Counted from the stretch's first letter, positions 13,164 through 21,004 are shown. The stretch: 30,241 nucleotides of DNA from Bacteroidales bacterium (GCA_031287245.1 JAITTD010000008.1:1-30241), one strand, 5' to 3'. The notes: generated from the letters alone by a model not told the origin. Numbers and translations: made by a program.

Positions 13164-14836
13164 ATGATTTTTTGCTATATTTTTTAAAAGCCAATCTCAT
13201 AGCGCTGATATTGTACGTATTTTATGTCCTTTTTCTGAAACGCGACACTTTTTACGGTTACCATCGGTGGTATTTGTTGGCAACCGTGCTGTCTGCGCTG
13301 TTGCTGCCCATAGCGAGCCTGTCGGGATGGTTCGTTGCGCCGCCGGTTGCGGCAATGCAGCAAATGCCGTCCGTTGAGAACTTTTACCGGATATGGCTAC
13401 TCATGCAGGCGGATGACAGTCCTTCTGCGGCTGTCGCGGCGGCGCCTGCCATACATATTGAGAGTTGGGTGGCAATCGTATTGCTGACAGGCACCGGTTG
13501 GCTGCTCATCCATCGTTTGCGACAACTGGCGCACGTGCTGCACCTGAGTTTCCGCACGCCGACGCAAATGTACGGACAGCAGCCGATAAAAACGATGGAT
13601 GCGCCCATTCAGCCTTTTTCCTTTTTTCGATGGATATTCCTGCCAATCAGTCGGTTGCGGGATGATACGCTGGAAGAAATCGTAAGCCACGAACAGATAC
13701 ATTGTCGGAATCTACATTCCGTGGACATTTTGCTTGCCGAATTGCTTGCCTGCTGCTGCTGGTACAACCCTGTTGTATGGCTGCTGCGAGGCGAAATCCG
13801 GTCGAACATTGAGTTTTATACCGACAGACAGATGCTGGCGCACGGTTTCGAGCGCAAACATTATCAATATCAATTACTGAACATTAGCAGCGGCAACAGT
13901 CGCTATTCCATTGTTAATCACTTTTATTTTAATCACTTAAAAAAACGTATTATTATGATGAACAAGAAAGATTCACCCAAAATTCTCGTTGCGAAATATT
14001 TACTGGCTATTCCGGTGATGTTCGCAACCATGTTGGCAGTTCGCGCCTCGGGCATTGAAACAGCCATCACAAAAAACGCCGAAACAACGGTAAGTATCCC
14101 ATTTGTAACAGCGGTACAGCCGACAGAGCAGGATAATGCGGTCGCTGGTTCGGTCGCTGGTTACGAAAATACGCCAGAAGATCCGACTCGGTTTTTTACG
14201 CAACTGAAAGCCACAAAGATGAATGTCGGCATCAACGAGATCAACGACATTATTTTATATGGATCGACGGTTGGACCCATCTTGCCAAATGGAATGATGA
14301 ATGACCAAGCCAACGATTCCATCGTGATTCAAAACAGGGCAATAGGCAATTCTTTAATCATTGTGGATGGCAAAATTGTGTCACCAGAAGATTTTTTTCA
14401 ACTGCGCTATGACTACATTGAAAGTTTGACCGTATGGAAAGGCGACCAAGCCATTGAGCAATACGGAGAACCCGCCAAAAACGGAGTGATCATTATCACT
14501 ACAAAACAAAATAAGGAAACCGCTGCACAACAGAACCATCTAAAGATGAATGCTATTATTTTCGCACGCGAATTTTCATCGGGAAAGTCACCTTTATTCA
14601 TTGTGGATGGCAAAATCGTGTCGAAGGAAGAAACAAAACAACTGAAACCTGAAAATATTGATAATATTGAAAATATTACCATATTGAAGGATGGTCGCGG
14701 TATTGAGCAATACGGGGAACAAGCAAAAGACGGGGTTGTTATCATTACGTTGAAAAAAGATGGTAATATCGCCCTTCCTTTCAATGAAAGCGTTAGTCCC
14801 GATTATCGAATACGACAGGGAACGGCAGAAAAATGA
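13160..14836 (+). CDS. M56 (BlaR1-like) sensor metallopeptidase with two TonB-plug-like repeats
   Basis: Integral-membrane zinc protease of the BlaR1/MecR1 family, expected to sense an envelope signal and inactivate the co-encoded repressor. N-terminal membrane helices are visible at about residues 4-26, 36-58 and 102-122; the zinc motif HEQIH is at 177-181, followed by the family pattern DILLAELLACCCWYNPVVW and the Glu-containing EFYTDRQML. Another membrane helix lies at about 277-296. The outer part is not a penicillin-binding domain. It carries two copies (398-451 and 478-534) of a segment IVDGKIVS...I..ITVLK-like...IEQYGE.AK.GVIIIT, which resembles the plug domain of TonB-dependent receptors. 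The gene overlaps the repressor gene by 4 nt. The ligand is unknown; beta-lactam sensing is not supported. Confidence 0.9.
   Translation: MNDFLLYFLKANLIALILYVFYVLFLKRDTFYGYHRWYLLATVLSALLLPIASLSGWFVAPPVAAMQQMPSVENFYRIWLLMQADDSPSAAVAAAPAIHIESWVAIVLLTGTGWLLIHRLRQLAHVLHLSFRTPTQMYGQQPIKTMDAPIQPFSFFRWIFLPISRLRDDTLEEIVSHEQIHCRNLHSVDILLAELLACCCWYNPVVWLLRGEIRSNIEFYTDRQMLAHGFERKHYQYQLLNISSGNSRYSIVNHFYFNHLKKRIIMMNKKDSPKILVAKYLLAIPVMFATMLAVRASGIETAITKNAETTVSIPFVTAVQPTEQDNAVAGSVAGYENTPEDPTRFFTQLKATKMNVGINEINDIILYGSTVGPILPNGMMNDQANDSIVIQNRAIGNSLIIVDGKIVSPEDFFQLRYDYIESLTVWKGDQAIEQYGEPAKNGVIIITTKQNKETAAQQNHLKMNAIIFAREFSSGKSPLFIVDGKIVSKEETKQLKPENIDNIENITILKDGRGIEQYGEQAKDGVVIITLKKDGNIALPFNESVSPDYRIRQGTAEK
14351..14761 (+). 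repeat. Intragenic duplication of the plug-like segment
   Basis: Copies at 14351-14512 and 14591-14761. Both contain ATTGTGGATGGCAAAAT near the start and ATTGAGCAATACGG near the end, so similarity is visible in DNA as well as protein. The spacer is 78 nt. Confidence 0.8.
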
Positions 14837-14933
14837 GACACTAACCTTAAACTTTAAACTTTAAACCTAATTACTTTAAACCTTTTTGATTTTCAACGGT
14901 CATAATAGAACAAACATTAAAAATAAATTTAAT

Positions 14934-15341
14934 ATGAAAAGAATTTTTGTAATGACAGCAATGTGGGTAACACTGATTACCCTTGCAACAGCCCAGCCGC
15001 CCAGTAGTAGCGGACAAAGACAGGGACGTGGATTTGGCACGCCGGAAGAACGTGCAAAGAATCAAACCGAACGTTTGGATAAACTGGTAAAATTGACAAG
15101 TGAACAAAAAAACAAAATGAACGCTGTCAATATTGATGTATCGAAAAAAACGGATGCTGCAATGAAGAAAGCGCAGGGAAGCCAAGATCGTACTGCTATG
15201 CGTGAAACAATGACCGAACTCAATGCTGAACGTGACAAACAGTACAAGGCTATCTTAACCGAAGAGCAATATAAAACGTATCAGGAGGACAACGCCCGTC
15301 GCGAAAAGGAAAGAGCAGAGAGGAGAGGCAGACAGCGATAA
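14934..15341 (+). CDS. Small secreted LTxxQ (Spy/CpxP-like) protein
   Basis: Protein of 135 residues. The Met at 14934 begins a signal peptide (MKRIFVMTAMWVTLITLATA), so the upstream Met at 14886 is not used. The mature part is highly charged and helical, with two LTxxQ motifs, LTSEQKNKM and LTEEQYKTY, spaced about 50 residues apart as in Spy/CpxP periplasmic chaperones, and a basic C-terminus (RREKERAERRGRQR). It lies 97 nt after the M56 gene in the same direction, with no clear promoter of its own, so it may be part of the repressor/protease operon and act as its envelope-stress output (inference). Its stop is 6 nt from the stop of the convergent arabinofuranosidase gene. Confidence 0.75.
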   Translation: MKRIFVMTAMWVTLITLATAQPPSSSGQRQGRGFGTPEERAKNQTERLDKLVKLTSEQKNKMNAVNIDVSKKTDAAMKKAQGSQDRTAMRETMTELNAERDKQYKAILTEEQYKTYQEDNARREKERAERRGRQR

Positions 15342-15347
15342 AAACGG

Positions 15348-16901
15348 TTATTTACCTGCTGTTAGCAAAACCAGCGAATGGGGCGGCAGTAATATTTTGC
15401 CTTTCTCCACCTTCAATGTTTTTTCGTAAGGAATAACGCGGTTTTCCGCTCCAATGTCGTTATAATCGTCCGGCGAAGAGCCGCTTAAAAGGATTGCGGA
15501 AATCTGTTTTGGCGCTGTGACATTCAAACCGGCAAAATCGGGCGTAAATTCTATTGATTTGTCGGGATGTTTGTTTACTACAGCCACTACGAAGCGCGTT
15601 TTGGCGTCATTACAGGTTACTGCAACATCCAAAACAGGCGTTTTGCTGTTGCCGTTCACCCAATCTTCCGATGTTACCCGAACCGGCAATACATTTTTTT
15701 CCAATTGATTGGCATATAATTGAAGTACGTGAAAAGTGGTCCGTTTCACAATGCCCTTGGGGTGAACAAAGAGCGCTCCCCGTGTATTCACTATCGGCGA
15801 AAAACCGCCAATTTCAACATCCTTACACTGCCGTAAACAAGCATTGAGAAAGCAGGCAGAAAACAGCGCATCCGCCATCGTGTAAGTTGCGTTGAGGTCA
15901 TTTTTGTCTCTATCGACAATACGCGCTTTATCGGCAGCGCCGCCCGGAAATGTGGGATGATGCCAACCCCGCAGATTCCATTCGTCGAACGCAATTTTTA
16001 CTTTGTCGCGAAGATTCGCTTTTTCCAAAATAGCAATTGTTTGAATAATCTCTGCTTCAGGGCGCTGCGTCCGCATCATGCAGTCGATATAAGGTGCCGG
16101 TTTATTATTCTCCCACAGTCCGTCCCAGTAACCGTGAATAGATACGTATCGAAGAAGATATCCGGCGCTTTGCAGCAATGGCAGTGTCCAACCTTCATTG
16201 GCGGTTGCCGCTGCAAAAAGAACGACACTTGGATCGGTGTTTTTCATCATTTTGGCGGATTCACGAACAAAAGGTCCCCATTCCGCAATGGTTTTCGCTC
16301 CGATTTCGTGCCCGCCCCAATTTTCATTGCCGACACTCCAGTATTTGACGTTGAGCGGTTCCTCGATGCCGTGCGATTTCCGCAGCCGGCCGTATTTGCC
16401 GATGTTCAGGTTGCAGTATTCGACCCAGTCGGACATTTCTTCGGGTGTTCCGGTTCCGGCGTTGGTACAGATAAACGGTTCCGCTCCGATTTTTCGGCAC
16501 CATTTTACAAACTCAACGGTTCCGAACGTGTTCGGATCTTCAACGCCCCAAGCCTTGTCGTAAGTCGGCTGCCGGCTGGTACCTACGCCGTCGAGCCAGT
16601 GATAGGACGACACGAAGCAACCGCCGGGCCAGCGAACAATCGGTATCTTCAACTCGCGCAAAGCGTCAATCACATCCGTACGGAAGCCTTCCCTGTCCGA
16701 CAGCGGCGAACCGGGTTCAAAGATTCCGCCGTAAATTTGCCGGTGAAAATGTTCGATGAACTGACCGAATATCTTATTATCATACACTTGCGGCTGGGTC
16801 CCTTTTTCCAAGGTGAATCCATTGACCGGTGTTTGGGCATACAACTGAGCGGGCGCCAGCAAACAAAAAAAACTTACTGCAATCAGACTGATCTTCTTCA
16901 T
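15348..16901 (-). CDS. GH51 alpha-L-arabinofuranosidase, exported
   Basis: Retaining glycoside hydrolase releasing terminal arabinofuranose from plant polysaccharides. The Met at 16901 is chosen; it starts a signal peptide (MKKISLIAVSFFCLLAPAQL, cleaved after YAQ) and sits just below a TATATTTG box, leaving 517 residues. The upstream extension of the open frame runs through repeats and is not coding. Key motifs: FGQFIEHFHRQIYGGIFEPG at the N-terminus, RWPGGCFVSSYHW, the acid/base Glu 193 in SVGNENWGG, and the nucleophile Glu 307 in AFDEWNL. The C-terminal beta domain closes the protein. No susC/susD pair, other glycosidase or sugar regulator is nearby, so it is not part of a visible utilisation locus. 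Confidence 0.93.
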   Translation of the reverse strand: MKKISLIAVSFFCLLAPAQLYAQTPVNGFTLEKGTQPQVYDNKIFGQFIEHFHRQIYGGIFEPGSPLSDREGFRTDVIDALRELKIPIVRWPGGCFVSSYHWLDGVGTSRQPTYDKAWGVEDPNTFGTVEFVKWCRKIGAEPFICTNAGTGTPEEMSDWVEYCNLNIGKYGRLRKSHGIEEPLNVKYWSVGNENWGGHEIGAKTIAEWGPFVRESAKMMKNTDPSVVLFAAATANEGWTLPLLQSAGYLLRYVSIHGYWDGLWENNKPAPYIDCMMRTQRPEAEIIQTIAILEKANLRDKVKIAFDEWNLRGWHHPTFPGGAADKARIVDRDKNDLNATYTMADALFSACFLNACLRQCKDVEIGGFSPIVNTRGALFVHPKGIVKRTTFHVLQLYANQLEKNVLPVRVTSEDWVNGNSKTPVLDVAVTCNDAKTRFVVAVVNKHPDKSIEFTPDFAGLNVTAPKQISAILLSGSSPDDYNDIGAENRVIPYEKTLKVEKGKILLPPHSLVLLTAGK

Positions 16902-16925
16902 ATTCAAATTAAATTTTAAGTTTTG

Positions 16926-16933
16926 CAAATATA
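16926..16933 (-). promoter_or_regulatory. -7 box of the GH51 gene
   Basis: TATATTTG (TAnnTTTG) on the minus strand, 25 nt above the start at 16901; this supports the signal-peptide start. No TTG at the expected distance. Confidence 0.5.
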
Positions 16934-17009
16934 CTGATTTTATTTCACAGTAATCACATACTTTTTCCCTTTTTCTGTCATAAAATCTTCCGTATAAAAC
17001 GGTTTTACC

Positions 17010-17151
17010 GGTACCTGCGAGAACTTTTCCGGTGCGAGAACTTTTTCGGTACCTGCGAGAACTATTTTCTATTGATATGTATCCCCTAACGGGGAATGTT
17101 CGCAACTCCTTAAAACCCGAAACCCTCGATGGTGAAACCTCTACGAGGTTT
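17010..17151. repeat. Intergenic repeat block between uvrC and the GH51 gene
   Basis: GGTACCTGCGAGAAC occurs at 17010-17024 and 17048-17062, with a shortened copy GGTGCGAGAAC between them. On the minus strand there follow a hairpin CCCC-GTTA-GGGG (17083-17094) with ATATCAATAG after it (17069-17078), and a hairpin AAACCTC-GTA-GAGGTTT (17135-17151). The composition is richer in GC than the other spacers. It looks like dispersed intergenic repeat material; nothing here reads as a convincing gene. Confidence 0.6.
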
Positions 17152-17161
17152 TGGAGGATGC

Positions 17162-18955
17162 CTAAACGTCCTTCCAATTTTTCACTAACAGCGTTGCCTT
17201 TTGTTTTCCTACTACTGCGGCAATATCTTCTTCCGAGGCTTGTTTCAGGCGAGTGACGGATTTGAATTTTTGCAGCAGTTGTTCAATGGATTTTTCGCCT
17301 ATGCCTTTCACTTCTTGCAGTTCGGAGTTAATCATCGCCTTGGACCGTTTGTCGCGGTGAAAAGAGATGCCGAAGCGGTGGGCTTCATCGCGCAGTTGCT
17401 GTATCACCCGAAGGCTTTCCGAGCGTTTGTCGAGGTAAACCGGTGTGGAATCGCCGGGGAAGAATATTTCTTCCAGCCGTTTGGCAATGCCTATGATGGC
17501 TATTTGCCCTTTCAGTCCGAGTTTTTCCAAACTGCCTGCAGCAGCGCCGAGTTGTCCCTTGCCGCCGTCAATCACAATCAATTGGGGCAGTTTTTCGCCT
17601 TCGTGCAGCATACGGCTGTAACGGCGGTACACCACTTCTTCCATCGAAGCGAAATCGTCCGGACCTTCCACCGTCTTAATATTGAAATGTCGGTAATCCT
17701 TCTTGCTGGGGCGTGCGTTGCGAAACACCACGCACGATGCCACAGGGTGAGTGCCCTGTATGTTTGAATTGTCGAAACACTCAATGTGCACGGGCAATTC
17801 GTTCAGGTGCAGGTCGCGTTTGATGGTTTCCATGATGCGATTTTCGTGACGGTCGGGATCGGTACGCTCTATCTGCCGTTTCTTTTCGTCCCTGAAATGC
17901 AGCGAATTGCGCAGTGACAAGTCAAGCAATTCTTTTTTGTCGCGCACTTTCGGGATGGTGTAAGTGATGTGAGGCAGTTGTATATCCGGTTCAAAGGGTA
18001 CGATGATTTCGTCAGACTGACTTTGAAAGCGCTCACGCAGTTCGGTAATGGCAATGCCGAGCAATTCCGCAGGGTCTTCGTCCAGACGTTTGACAATTTC
18101 GAGGTTGTGAGCCTGAATAATAGCCCCGTCCACCACATGCAGATAATTGACGTATGCGCATTGTATATCGTCCACGTATGAAAAAACGTCCACATTGCTG
18201 ATGTTGGGATTGACGATGGTCGATTTAATCCTGTATTTTTCAAGTGCCGCGATTTTGTTTTTCAGCACTTCAGCCTGTTCAAAGCAGTAGTTGTCGGCAA
18301 GTTCGCGCATCTCGCCGCGCAGTTGCTGTATCACTGATGACACTTTGCCTTTCAGAATATCCTTGATTTGTTCAATGGAACGGTTGTATTCATCTTCGGT
18401 TTGCTGCCCTGTGCACGGCGCTGCGCAGTTGCCCAAGTGATATTCCAGACAAATCTTGTATTTTCCTTTTTTAATCTGTGCTTCGGTCAGGTTTAAGCCA
18501 CAAGAGCGCAAATGGTAAATCTGTTTCACCAAATCAAGCGACGAACGTATCATTCCCACCGTTGTGTAGGGTCCAAAGTACAGCGAACCGTCCTGCACAG
18601 GATTACGCATCAGGTAAACCCTTGGAAAATGCTCGTTGCGCACCACAATCCACGGGTAAGACTTGTTGTCTTTCAGCATAATGTTGTAGCGCGGCTGATA
18701 TTTTTTGATGAGGTTGTTTTCCAGCAGCAAGGCGTCGCTTTCGTTGTTCACCAAAACAGTGCGAATATCGGCTATTTTATTCACCATCGTGTATTTTTTA
18801 ATATCGCTGAGGATATTGGAAAAATACGTTGATACCCGGTTCTTTAAATTTTTGGCTTTACCTATATATATAATGGTACCCTTGTCATTGAAAAACTGAT
18901 AAACCCCCGGACTGTCCGGTAAATCACTGACTATTTGCTGAATATAATCGTTCAC
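17162..18955 (-). CDS. uvrC: Excinuclease ABC subunit C
   Basis: Nuclease subunit of nucleotide excision repair, making both incisions around UvrB-marked lesions. The 597-residue length is typical. Domains in order: GIY-YIG nuclease (about 12-95; GVYQFF ... IIYIGKAKNLKNRV), a Cys-rich segment (CGLNL, CLEYHLGNCAAPC), a UVR motif that contacts UvrB (about 200-240; FEQAEVLKNKIAALEKY), the RNase H-like endonuclease core (HIECFDNSNIQGTHPVASCVVF, PQLIVIDGGKGQL, RDEAHRFGISFHR), and C-terminal helix-hairpin-helix repeats (LQEVKGIGEKSIEQLLQKF). The start lies 18 nt after the stop of the upstream YciO/Sua5-type gene, so the two are probably one transcript. Confidence 0.97.
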   Translation of the reverse strand: MNDYIQQIVSDLPDSPGVYQFFNDKGTIIYIGKAKNLKNRVSTYFSNILSDIKKYTMVNKIADIRTVLVNNESDALLLENNLIKKYQPRYNIMLKDNKSYPWIVVRNEHFPRVYLMRNPVQDGSLYFGPYTTVGMIRSSLDLVKQIYHLRSCGLNLTEAQIKKGKYKICLEYHLGNCAAPCTGQQTEDEYNRSIEQIKDILKGKVSSVIQQLRGEMRELADNYCFEQAEVLKNKIAALEKYRIKSTIVNPNISNVDVFSYVDDIQCAYVNYLHVVDGAIIQAHNLEIVKRLDEDPAELLGIAITELRERFQSQSDEIIVPFEPDIQLPHITYTIPKVRDKKELLDLSLRNSLHFRDEKKRQIERTDPDRHENRIMETIKRDLHLNELPVHIECFDNSNIQGTHPVASCVVFRNARPSKKDYRHFNIKTVEGPDDFASMEEVVYRRYSRMLHEGEKLPQLIVIDGGKGQLGAAAGSLEKLGLKGQIAIIGIAKRLEEIFFPGDSTPVYLDKRSESLRVIQQLRDEAHRFGISFHRDKRSKAMINSELQEVKGIGEKSIEQLLQKFKSVTRLKQASEEDIAAVVGKQKATLLVKNWKDV

Positions 18956-18973
18956 AGTTCTGTTCTGTATTGG

Positions 18974-19588
18974 TTAAACGTCCAAAATGCCTAATCCCTG
19001 ACGGATAATTTCAGGTTCGTCGCCGGTACAATCCACCACTGTGGAATATTCGTATCCGCCCAAGCCGCTGTCTATCACCAAATCCACCAAATCTTCGTAC
19101 TTTTCGTGAATTAGTTCCGGATCGGTGGCATATTCCACCATTTCATCGTCCAATTGCACCGAGGTGGACAGGATAGGATTCCCGAAACGTTCCACAATAG
19201 CCAATGCCACGGCATGGTCAGGGATACGTATTCCGACGGTTTTCTTCTTGCTTTCGAGTATTTTGGGAACCTTGCTGCCCGCATTGAGAATGAAGGTAAA
19301 GGGACCGGGCAAATGATGCTTCATCAGTTTGAAGGTCGCATTGGACACCTGCCGCGCATATTCCGACAAATGGCTCAAATCCCTGCAAATAAACGAAAAA
19401 TTGACCTTTTCGGGATTCAATCCCTTTATTTGCGCTATCCGTTCAACGGCTTTCCGGTTGTAAATATCGCAACCAATGCCATACACCGTATCGGTGGGGT
19501 AAACAACAATGCCGCCATCGTGCAAAATCTTTGCCACCGCCTCAATTTCCTTCGCATTGGGATTTTCCGGATATATTTTGGTCATCAT
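18974..19588 (-). CDS. Sua5/YciO/YrdC-family protein (YciO-like)
   Basis: Member of the family that includes the synthase making L-threonylcarbamoyl-AMP for the t6A modification of tRNA. The start is 19588 or the adjacent Met codon at 19585; the upstream Met at 19624 lies above the promoter. The length is 205 residues. Fold landmarks are clear: GGIVVYPTDTVYGIGCDI, FSFICRDLSHLSEYA, LPGPFTFIL, VGIRIPDH, and a C-terminal STVVDCTG. The residues at the ATP-contacting positions of TsaC/Sua5 differ: the K-x-R motif reads K55-G-L57, and the S-x-N motif reads S143-V-Q145. This makes it closer to the YciO branch, whose synthase activity is doubtful, although Bacteroidota genes of this type are usually annotated as the synthase. 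uvrC follows in the same direction. Confidence 0.85.
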   Translation of the reverse strand: MMTKIYPENPNAKEIEAVAKILHDGGIVVYPTDTVYGIGCDIYNRKAVERIAQIKGLNPEKVNFSFICRDLSHLSEYARQVSNATFKLMKHHLPGPFTFILNAGSKVPKILESKKKTVGIRIPDHAVALAIVERFGNPILSTSVQLDDEMVEYATDPELIHEKYEDLVDLVIDSGLGGYEYSTVVDCTGDEPEIIRQGLGILDV

Positions 19589-19611
19589 ACTGATGCGCTT
19601 TAATATTTTTG

Positions 19612-19619
19612 CAAAAATA
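19612..19619 (-). promoter_or_regulatory. -7 box of the YciO-like gene / uvrC unit
   Basis: TATTTTTG (TAnnTTTG) on the minus strand, 24 nt above the start at 19588. No TTG at the expected spacing. Confidence 0.5.
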
Positions 19620-19677
19620 GTCAATTTTTCCTAACGTAGTCGTTTTCACCTAAAATACATTTGCACTTAATATTGAA

Positions 19678-19713
19678 TAAAAAAAGCCTGACTGATTCAT
19701 TATCAAACAGGCT
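19678..19713 (-). terminator. Rho-independent terminator of tRNA-Leu
   Basis: On the minus strand AGCCTG (19708-19713) pairs with CAGGCT (19685-19690), with an inner TGAT/ATCA stem, and a run of seven T follows. It lies 12 nt after the tRNA 3' end. Confidence 0.8.
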
Positions 19714-19724
19714 CTCTTCATCCG

Positions 19725-19808
19725 TACCCAGGACGAGACTTGAACTCACACGGGCTAACGCCCACTACCCCCTCAAAGTAGCGTGTCTACCAATTCCACC
19801 ACCTGGGC
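19725..19808 (-). tRNA. tRNA-Leu (anticodon GAG)
   Basis: 84-nt class II tRNA on the minus strand. Acceptor arms GCCCAGG / CCTGGGT pair over seven positions (one G-U), with discriminator A at 19725. The D-loop GGAATTGGTAG, the anticodon loop TTGAGGG with GAG at 19772-19774 (plus coordinates), a long variable arm (GGGCGTTAGCCC) and the T-loop GTTCAAGTC are all present. The 3' CCA is not encoded. The long variable arm and A73 fit leucine. It has its own promoter and terminator. Confidence 0.95.
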
Positions 19809-19821
19809 AAAAATTCGGGTG

Positions 19822-19852
19822 CAAAGATAATTATTTTCATTCTATTTACCAA
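19822..19852 (-). promoter_or_regulatory. Promoter of tRNA-Leu
   Basis: TTG (19850-19852), a 20-nt spacer and TATCTTTG (19822-19829) on the minus strand: a full match to TTG-N20-TAnnTTTG, 13 nt above the mature 5' end. Confidence 0.7.
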
Positions 19853-19883
19853 TGGCAAACCGTTTTTTTTTGCAAAAAAACGG

Positions 19884-20921
19884 TCATCGCTCATTCAGAT
19901 AGTTTTCAATCACCTTGGGAACGGCGTAGCGATGCACCTCGTCCCACTTCACCATGGCGAACTGCCCATCAAAAGCGGGACTGGCATTTGCCAGTTCGTA
20001 GAAACGGATTTTCAACACCCGATGCGTCAAAATATGGGTGATGCAGGGCGATATTTTCCGAATGACCGGCTGCTTGTCGCCAAACCACCGCTGCCATTGT
20101 TTGGTGGCGCACAAAACAGAAACGTCTGCTTCATTATCGGTTTCAATCATTGGAAATTCGTACAGTCCTTTCCAAATATCCTTGGCTGAACGCTGTTGCA
20201 TGATGGTAGAATTGTCCATATTCAGCACCAAATAATGAAAATAGCGTGTTTTAATGCTCACAGCCTTTGATTTAATGGGAAGCAAGGCTACTATATCTTT
20301 GGAATGGGCAAGACAAATGGTTTTGAGCATGCAGTTTTCGCAATCAGGGCGCTGAGGAAGGCAATGCAAGGCGCCAAATTCCATAATCGCCTGATTGTAC
20401 AGCGAAGGCGCCGATTTTTCCATCAGATTTTCTGCGTGCTGACGGATTTGCTGCTTCCCATCCTTGGTGTCAACAGGACTTTGGATGGCAAACAGGCGCG
20501 AAATAACACGGTTTACGTTGCCATCAATCACCGGAACCGCTTCGCCAAAGGCAATAGAGGCGATGGCAGAAGCGGTATAATCTCCTATTCCTTTGATTTT
20601 TAGCAGGTCGTGATAATTATCGGGAAACACCCCATTTAAATGGTTGGCGATATATCGGGCAGCCTCGTGCATATTTCTGGCACGGGAATAATACCCCAAT
20701 CCTTGCCAAATTTTCAAAACTTCGTCCATCGAAGCCTCTGCCAAAGAGAAAATTTCAGGAAATTTTTTTAAGAAATTTTCATAATAGTCTATCCCTTGTT
20801 TTACACGGGTTTGTTGCAAAATAATTTCTGAAACCCATATTTTATACGGATTTATCTCATATCGCCAAGGCAAATCACGCTTATTTTGGGCAAACCATTC
20901 AAGTAATTGAGTCCCTATCAT
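19884..20921 (-). CDS. mutY: A/G-specific adenine DNA glycosylase
   Basis: Removes adenine mispaired with 8-oxoguanine. The Met at 20921 (MIGTQLLEWF) is the family-like start, giving 345 residues; the Met at 20945 adds an unlikely tail. Catalytic Glu 32 is in WVSEIILQQTRV, the helix-hairpin-helix is at IKGIGDYTASAIASIAFG, and the catalytic Asp 133 is in VPVIDGNVNRV. The four cluster cysteines C187, C194, C197 and C203 show the C-x6-C-x2-C-x5-C spacing of a [4Fe-4S] site. The C-terminal third is the NUDIX-like domain that recognises 8-oxoG (YHYLVLNMD-like strand, KGLYEFPMIE). It is divergent from the HU gene, a neighbourhood I recall from other Bacteroidota. Confidence 0.96.
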   Translation of the reverse strand: MIGTQLLEWFAQNKRDLPWRYEINPYKIWVSEIILQQTRVKQGIDYYENFLKKFPEIFSLAEASMDEVLKIWQGLGYYSRARNMHEAARYIANHLNGVFPDNYHDLLKIKGIGDYTASAIASIAFGEAVPVIDGNVNRVISRLFAIQSPVDTKDGKQQIRQHAENLMEKSAPSLYNQAIMEFGALHCLPQRPDCENCMLKTICLAHSKDIVALLPIKSKAVSIKTRYFHYLVLNMDNSTIMQQRSAKDIWKGLYEFPMIETDNEADVSVLCATKQWQRWFGDKQPVIRKISPCITHILTHRVLKIRFYELANASPAFDGQFAMVKWDEVHRYAVPKVIENYLNER

Positions 20922-20996
20922 GTCATTATAAATTAAAAAAATCATAAAAAAAACGAAAAAAAATCATTTTTATTTTAATATTCAATAATAAAGCTA

Positions 20997-21004
20997 TATA
21001 TTTG
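20997..21004 (+). promoter_or_regulatory. -7 box of the HU gene
   Basis: TATATTTG (TAnnTTTG), 54 nt ahead of the ATG at 21058, in the A/T-rich divergent region between mutY and hup. No clear TTG at the expected spacing. Confidence 0.55.

Noticed and set aside
13160..14836. BlaI/M56 pair considered as a beta-lactam resistance sensor
   Set aside because: No penicillin-binding sensor domain in the M56 protein and no beta-lactamase gene nearby; the C-terminus has plug-like repeats instead.
15957..16919. Open frame of 320 codons on the plus strand
   Set aside because: Antisense to the GH51 gene, whose two catalytic glutamates are identified; no signal or family pattern in the translation.
16902..17177. 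N-terminal extension of the GH51 open frame (92 codons)
   Set aside because: It passes through hairpins and direct repeats and lies above the promoter box; the signal peptide begins at 16901.
19661..20041. Open frame of 126 codons on the plus strand
   Set aside because: It runs across the tRNA-Leu gene, its terminator and promoter, and into the mutY 3' end.
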